A stretch of DNA of 64,000 nucleotides from assembly GCA_902806565.1 (NCBI GenBank), contig CADCXA010000042.1, forward strand, positions 62,001 to 126,000, given 5' to 3'. The stretch's first letter is position 1; every line of letters begins with the position of its first letter. Origin of the DNA: Hypoxylon rubiginosum (lineage: Eukaryota > Ascomycota > Sordariomycetes > Xylariales > Hypoxylaceae). The position numbers and the translations under genes were made by a program. The notes beneath the pieces were generated by a model, which saw nothing but the letters and a program-made list of their open reading frames with translations, was not told the DNA's origin and did not search any database. Shown piece by piece: positions 58,883-64,000 of this stretch.

Positions 58883-59270
58883 ATTGAATTCCCTCGTGGA
58901 TATGGCTCGGCTATTGAAGAAAGTAAATAGCAAGCTGAATGCTGTTAATATGTGAGGGTAGATTGTAGGATTGCAATTGATGCCAAGCCAGTCTTCAGAG
59001 CGAAATCCGAAATTTTTGGAGACGACGCGACGATAAAGAGTTGAGACCCGCTAAAAAGTTATTATCAGCTTCGATAGGAATCGATAACAGCCCGCACAGA
59101 AAAAAAATTTATGATAAGATTTCCGATTATCGTCACTCTAATTGCCCCTCCCCCACCAACACCTCGACGTTGAACTCTCAAAACATCTCGACTCGAATTC
59201 GACAAGATATTCAAATTTTCCCAATCTGGCGTCGCTACCATTCCGATTCAAAGCTGGAGGCGACGGAAAA
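58883..59270. promoter_or_regulatory. Probable bidirectional ribosome-biogenesis promoter
   Basis: The 388-bp spacer between the divergent starts of UTP7 and TSR1. The 8-mer AAAAATTT occurs on the minus strand at 59010-59017 and on the plus strand at 59103-59110. This matches the core of the rRNA-processing element (RRPE, TGAAAAATTT) known from yeast and Candida ribosome-biogenesis promoters. Functional use here is inference. Confidence 0.5.
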
Positions 59271-61770
59271 ATGCCGTCAGCTACGACCACTCACTCCCAT
59301 CGGCCGACTTCGAAAGTCCAGCCCAAGTCTTTTAAATCTAGGAAGACTACCAAAGGTGCTCTAAGAGACCAAGCAAAGGGTACGACTGCAACATATGTTG
59401 ATATATGCCACAATTATTTCCCCTTGCTAATATGTAGCCCCTAAAGGCAAGGTACCTAATGAAAAGGGTCAGCGCAAAACTCCGCATCAGCAGGTCATGT
59501 CCAAGTTCGACCGTCGCAACCAGGCAAAGCAGCGCCAGCTAGCGAAACACAAGGAACACCAGAAGGAAACATCGGTCTTCTCCGGACGAGATTCTGCGCC
59601 GAGGATAGTTGCTGTAATACCGCTCTGCGCAGATGTAGATGTCTCAGCAGCCATTAAGAGCCTCAACGATAGCCTCGATATCGAATCCGAAATCACCGAA
59701 ACTAGCTTCCGAGTATCTGTGGATCGATTCAAGCAGAAATTGCAATATGTGCCGACTGGGCGGGATCTTACTGCATCCATGGATGCGGCGAGAATTGCGG
59801 ACTACGTTGTCTTCGTATTATCATCAGAAGTCGAGGTCGACAGCTTAGGCGAGCTCATTATCCGAAGCATCGAGAACCAAGGCATGTCCACATTGTTCAC
59901 AGTTGTCCAAAACTTGGACAAGATCCAGCCTGCGAAAGCCCGCCCGGACGTTGTCAAGTCACTAGCTTCGTTTATGACACATTTTCACCCCGGACAAGAA
60001 AAGATATACAGTCTCGATTCCAGACAAGAGTCCTCAAATCTCATGAGATCCCTCTGCACTACGACGCCAAAGGGGATTAACTGGAGAGATCAGCGGTCGT
60101 GGATGCTAGTAGATGAGATTCAATGGCCTTCGACTGAAACCGAATCAACGATCTTGACGGGCATTATTCGAGGCAAGGGTCTAAAGGCTGACCGTCTAGT
60201 TCACGTGGGAGACTGGGGAGCATTCCAAATCGAAAAGATCACCGCTGCACCGCTTCCGACCAAGAAACGGAAAGATGATGTAATGGCTGTATATGAGACC
60301 GAAGCCGAAAATGTCCTAGAGATTCCGGGCGAGGACCAGGATGATCTTGCCGAATTAGCTCCAGAAGAAATAATGATGGATGATATGGACGCAGATGAAG
60401 ACGCGACAGAACCGACAATCAAAAAGGGTGTTCTGCTAGATGACCATCACTATTTCTCTGAAGAAGAACCGGAGGCGTACACTGCGCCAAAGAAACTACC
60501 TAAAGGAACATCAAACTACCAGGCGGCCTGGTTCTTAGACGATGTATCAGATTCCGAGTCAGAATTAGACGATGAGGAGATGGAAGATGCTGGGGCTGTA
60601 GATACTCTTGCGGCTCCAGAAGACGGCATAGAGGGCGCTGCGAACAGAGAACCTACCGAGGCTGCTATGTCGGAATACCCCCAGTCAGAGATGTTTGTTG
60701 AACCTAACGAGGACGAGGATGCCGTGCAACTAGAAGCGTACCGAGCAAGTAAACGCGACGAAGCTGAAGAAGACAAGGAATTTCCCGATGAGATCGAGTT
60801 GCATCCGAATGTCCTCGCGAGAGAACGCCTTTCTAAATACAGAGGGTTGAAGAGCCTACGGACGAGTCCTTGGAACAAGGAGGAAGACCAGCCATATCAA
60901 CCGGAGGAATGGACAAGATTATTACAGATATCAGATTACCAATCTTCACGAAACCGCTCAATACGAGAAGCTCTAGTCGGCGGCATACCTCCTGGAACGA
61001 GAGTCCATATTCACCTCAAGAGCGTCCCTAGGGAGTTCGAGAAATCATATACCCCTTCACGACCAGTCACTCTCTTCTCTCTTCTACGACACGAAAACAA
61101 GAAGACATCGCTTAATTTCGATGTCACCCACAAAGAAGACTACGAGAAGTCTATCAAGGCTAAGGAGGAGCTTATCGTCCAATGCGGACCTCGGCGATTC
61201 GTTATCAACCCCCTATTTTCACTCAGCGGCAACACCGAGAATGACGTCCACAAATACTGCCGCTACCTCCACCCCGGCCAATCTGCGATTGCCACGTTCA
61301 CGGGCCCGATCACTTGGGGAGCCGTTCCGACGTTGTTCTTCAAGCGAACGAATCCCGGGAACGACGGAGGGAATGGCACGTCGTTACAACTCGTGGCGAC
61401 AGGAACCGCGCGCGCGCCATCCACGTCAAGAGTTATCGCAAAGCGCGTCATCCTGGCAGGCCATCCTTACCACATCCACAAGAAAGTCGTTACCATTCGG
61501 TACATGTTCTTCAACAGAGAGGACGTGGAATGGTTCAAGGCGCTGCCCCTGTGGACGAAGAGAGGAAGGACGGGGTACATTAAGGAGGCTCTCGGTACCC
61601 ACGGGTACTTCAAGGCCAACTTTGACGGGAGAATCAACCCGCAAGATTCGATCGGTGTGAGTCTGTATAAGAGGGTGTGGCCGCGGAATGCGGTACCCTT
61701 TACTGGACCCCTTTTGGAAGAAGGGCCGTTCGACTTGCAAAATGAGGCCATGGATGAGGACATTCAGTAG
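59271..61770 (+). CDS. TSR1: 40S ribosome maturation factor Tsr1
   Basis: Two exons, 59271-59379 and 59438-61770, with a 58-nt intron; 813 residues. Exon 1 gives MPSATTTHSHRPTSKVQPKSF; exon 2 resumes with APKGKVPNEKGQRKTPHQQVMSKFDRRNQAKQ, the Tsr1 N-terminus. A degenerate GTPase-like domain follows (RIVAVIPLCADVDVSAAIKSL), without a usable P-loop as is usual for Tsr1. The AARP2CN domain holds STILTGIIRGKGLKADRLVHVGDWGAFQIEKI; next an acidic stretch (60310-60760), and the C-terminal RIBIOP_C domain with KRVILAGHPYHIHKKVVTIRYMFFN and LYKRVWPRNAVPFTG. Tsr1 binds late pre-40S particles in the cytoplasm and blocks early subunit joining. Start chosen by position of the first ATG of the frame and by family N-terminus. 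Confidence 0.96.
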
Positions 61771-62028
61771 ACATTAGGTAGGCATAGAGAGGACTGGTGC
61801 ATTGTTTATATATTCGCCTATAGTAGTATACCGCCTGCTACTTTCGGAGTCAGTGGTTCGAGGTATTACGAGATAAATGACATGATGGTTTTGATTCCCT
61901 CTTTACTCCGTTGCACCCCCCCTTTTGTATAAGTGAAGGTTTCTGCTCCTAGTGGTATCACATATAAGACGTATAAAGAAGCGGCGTACTAAGTAAGAAC
62001 CAAGCTGAATCCTTTTTTTCGCCGCGCC

Positions 62029-62372
62029 TTATACCAACGTCTCCAGACCCTCCGTAGGCTTAGGCCCGCCCTTGGACCTACATACCTCCTCGGCGCCGCT
62101 AGCCTTCCAGGCGCTGATGATGAGGTTGACGATGTGGTCGACGCCGACGTCCTTCTTAACCTGGGCGAAGACGGTGGGCCCCCCCTCGCGCATCTTGCGA
62201 GCGTCCCGCTCCATGACGCCGAGGTCGGCGCCGACGGCCTCGGCCAGGTCCGTCTTGTTGACGACGAGCAGGTCGCTCTGCGTGATGCCGGGGCCGCCCT
62301 TGCGCGGGATCTTGTCGCCGCCGCTGACGTCGATCACGTAGATGATAAAATCGGCGAGCTCGCGCGAGTAGT

Positions 62373-62405
<33 letters not shown>

Positions 62406-62991
62406 GGAGGATGTCGGAGGCGAAGGCGCGGTGCAGGTCCTCGAGGGCGGCGAGGTTCGCGGACACGTCCTCGCGGACGGCGGCGTGCGGGCACCCGCCC
62501 GTCTCGATGGCGCGGATGCGCGGGGCGGGGAGGGCCTTGTGCCGGGTGAGGAACTCGGCGTCCTCGCGCGTGAAGATGTCGTTGGTCACGGCGGCGATCG
62601 AGTACTTGGACCGCAGCGCGAGGCATAGCGCTAGCATCAGCGCCGTCTTGCCCGAGCCGACGGGTCTGTGGGTGCGCGCGTTATTAGTTAGCCCGGGCTT
62701 TCCTAGACGAGGCGGTAGGCAGTCTTAAACTCAAGACGACATTCGTCTCAACGTTCCGTGATATCGGACATATCGAAAATGGGATTTATCGACTCACCCA
62801 CCGATCCCAATGGTAAAGGCGCGCTCGTTCCAGTCACGCCCCTCGATGATGGGCATCTCGCGGCCGAGGAAGCTCCCGGGCCCGTCGAGGATCTCGTGCG
62901 AGTGCCCGTGCTCGGCGGCCGAGAAGCCATCGTGGGAATGGTTCGTCATGGTCAAGCCGCCATCGTGGGAGTGTAGGTGTGCGCCAGCCAT
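62029..62991 (-). CDS. ureG: Urease accessory GTPase UreG
   Basis: Two exons on the minus strand, 62991-62798 and 62665-62029, with a 132-nt GTGAGT...CACAG intron; 276 residues. The N-terminus is His-rich (eight His in residues 5-32, including HLHSHD, NHSHD, HGHSH), the nickel-binding extension of eukaryotic UreG. The SIMIBI GTPase domain has the P-loop GPVGSGKT (Lys71), which the intron splits after the second Gly of IGIGG, then [48 protein letters not shown], and the NKTD guanine-specificity motif. UreG delivers nickel to urease with UreF/UreD; those genes and urease itself are not here. Exon 2 is very rich in C/G third positions, so its opposite strand also reads open. Confidence 0.97.
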
Positions 62992-63470
62992 TGCGGGGTT
63001 GCGATTGAATTTCGAGACTATATAAAGCGAACTGGTTGTTCTGGCTGTACGAAGATATCACAGACAGCGTTTTATTTTATTTTATTTTATTTTAGTAGAC
63101 GGGATTCTTTGTTGCAAGTTTAGCTTACGCAATTTCACTTCTCACTTACTACTGCCTACCCTTAGCTCCTCCAATGACTTGGCTCACCAAGAGTCGTTAC
63201 CGCTAGGGAGGAGGCATCATTACCTACTCCAGCTGTGTAATATCGTATCTTATCAGTGGTGAGGGGCAGCAGATCGCCTTGCATGTGGAGAAGCAAGATC
63301 TCTACCCCACCTCCGAGGAACTGGATCCTCGCCTATACTGAACCGACTTGCCTTATGATTGGCTCGTTAGACAAAGCCCTAATAGAAATGCTCTATATGT
63401 ATGGTATTTTCTGCTTGTGTCATCACTCAGGAGCACACGAATCCAGTCCCATTTCATCAGAATGGTCTCA
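62992..63470. other. Intergenic, UreG promoter
   Basis: Holds five TTTTA units at 63070-63094, 78 bp upstream of the UreG start. No other feature before tRNA-Asp. Confidence 0.5.
63070..63094. repeat. (TTTTA)5 pentanucleotide repeat
   Basis: Five perfect TTTTA copies in the UreG upstream region. Confidence 0.95.
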
Positions 63471-63542
63471 TCTCGATTGGTCTAGTGGTCAGGATACCTG
63501 CTTGTCACGCAGGTGGCCGGGGTTCGATTCCCCGATCGAGAG
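63471..63542 (+). tRNA. tRNA-Asp (anticodon GTC)
   Basis: A 72-nt intronless cloverleaf. The acceptor arms TCTCGAT and ATCGAGA pair fully and leave discriminator G, the Asp identity base. The anticodon stem is CCTGC/GCAGG around TTGTCAC, so the anticodon is GTC. The T arm is CGGGG-TTCGATT-CCCCG. A T5 run at 63546-63550 is the likely Pol III terminator. Confidence 0.96.
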
Positions 63543-64000
63543 CTTCCTTTTTCTCAACTTTTAGTCCTCAGTTTTGTGTATACCTTTGCCGTCTCTTTTA
63601 TTATTCATTTTTACTGTTGATATCATCACAAGTGTGCTCTCTCGAGACTATCGTCAATTAATTGGCAAATATTACCCCTTTGCATCTTCTCCTAGTTTAT
63701 AATAATCTCAACCTTTTCCCACCTTTTACCGGTAAACCATCATTCATAAACAACCCTATTATCTTGTTTCATCCAAACTCCCCCAAAGATCCATGCTCGG
63801 GCCGTCGATCACGAATTATTGATCAACATATTACCTAGGTAGAGCCTAGATTCGCAAATTCTCCGTTCTCCGGGATTTGTCATTCTACGGTAGTACCGGT
63901 AGCACCGTCGATATCCTCAACCCGCCGGAGATGCTGTAACGTTCTCATTTACACTCCAAGGCTGCTTACCTGTCTGCCTGTCTACCTGTGCAGTACCTAC
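63543..64000. other. Intergenic right edge
   Basis: No gene supported to the window end. TACCTAGGTA occurs at 63832-63841. Confidence 0.5.

Noticed and set aside
62134..62628. 164-codon plus-strand frame opposite UreG
   Set aside because: Shadow of the G+C-rich UreG exon 2.
1..64000. Secondary-metabolite cluster, CRISPR array, transposon or integrated virus
   Set aside because: No synthase, regulator set, spaced repeats, transposase, reverse transcriptase or terminal repeats were found.

Overview
The window is chromosomal DNA of a filamentous ascomycete (Pezizomycotina). Evidence: many short GT-AG introns (about 46-210 nt, some with TACTAAC- or CTGAC-like branch sites), single-copy fungal housekeeping proteins (Sey1, Yme2, Mif2/CENP-C, Utp7, Tsr1, Thr4, Rnh201, Tom1), a fungal UreG with a His-rich N-terminus, and long AT-richer intergenic stretches. 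A Sordariomycete, perhaps of the Xylariales, is my guess from the flavour of the proteins; it is not proven here.

Layout. 1-8.6 kb (-): N-terminal two thirds of the giant HECT ubiquitin ligase Tom1/HUWE1, running off the left edge. 10.2 kb (+): tRNA-Ala(AGC). 10.6-11.9 kb (-): beta-lactamase-fold serine hydrolase. 13.3-14.8 kb (+): multi-pass membrane protein of unknown function. 17.1-20.0 kb (+): Gyp5/EVI5-like Rab GAP. 21.4-22.2 kb (-): ribosomal protein eS8. 23.0-24.4 kb (-): unknown Gln-rich repeat protein. 25.9-27.7 kb (+): Mch1-like MFS transporter. 29.4-30.1 kb (+): small secreted protein. 30.6-32.2 kb (-): threonine synthase. 33.3-35.8 kb (+): OPT oligopeptide/metal transporter, six exons. 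36.3-37.5 kb (+): dienelactone hydrolase, six exons. 39.3-41.6 kb (+): cytosolic Hsp70 with two upstream heat-shock elements and an unusual intron. 42.1-42.9 kb (-): Emi1-like twin CX9C protein. 43.6-46.2 kb (+): Yme2. 47.1-48.7 kb (+): decayed zinc-finger-like pseudogene. 49.3-51.5 kb (-): CENP-C/Mif2. 52.0-53.2 kb (+): RNase H2 catalytic subunit. 53.4-56.2 kb (-): Sey1. 57.2-58.9 kb (-) and 59.3-61.8 kb (+): Utp7 and Tsr1, a divergent pair. 62.0-63.0 kb (-): UreG. 63.5 kb (+): tRNA-Asp(GUC).

The genes do not form a biosynthetic cluster or an operon-like system. The one functional grouping is Utp7/Tsr1, both 40S ribosome biogenesis factors, whose starts face each other across 388 bp. I found no CRISPR, intact transposon, virus, or clearly new multi-gene system. 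The most unusual items are the Hsp70 intron (34-C run plus pyrimidine repeats), the pseudogene with datable lesions, the possible shared ribosome-biogenesis promoter, the in-frame 24-bp minisatellite, the overlapping uORF at the dienelactone hydrolase, and recurrent intergenic TACCTAGGTA palindromes. Exon boundaries were derived by hand from splice signals, reading-frame continuity and family resemblance; no alignment was run.
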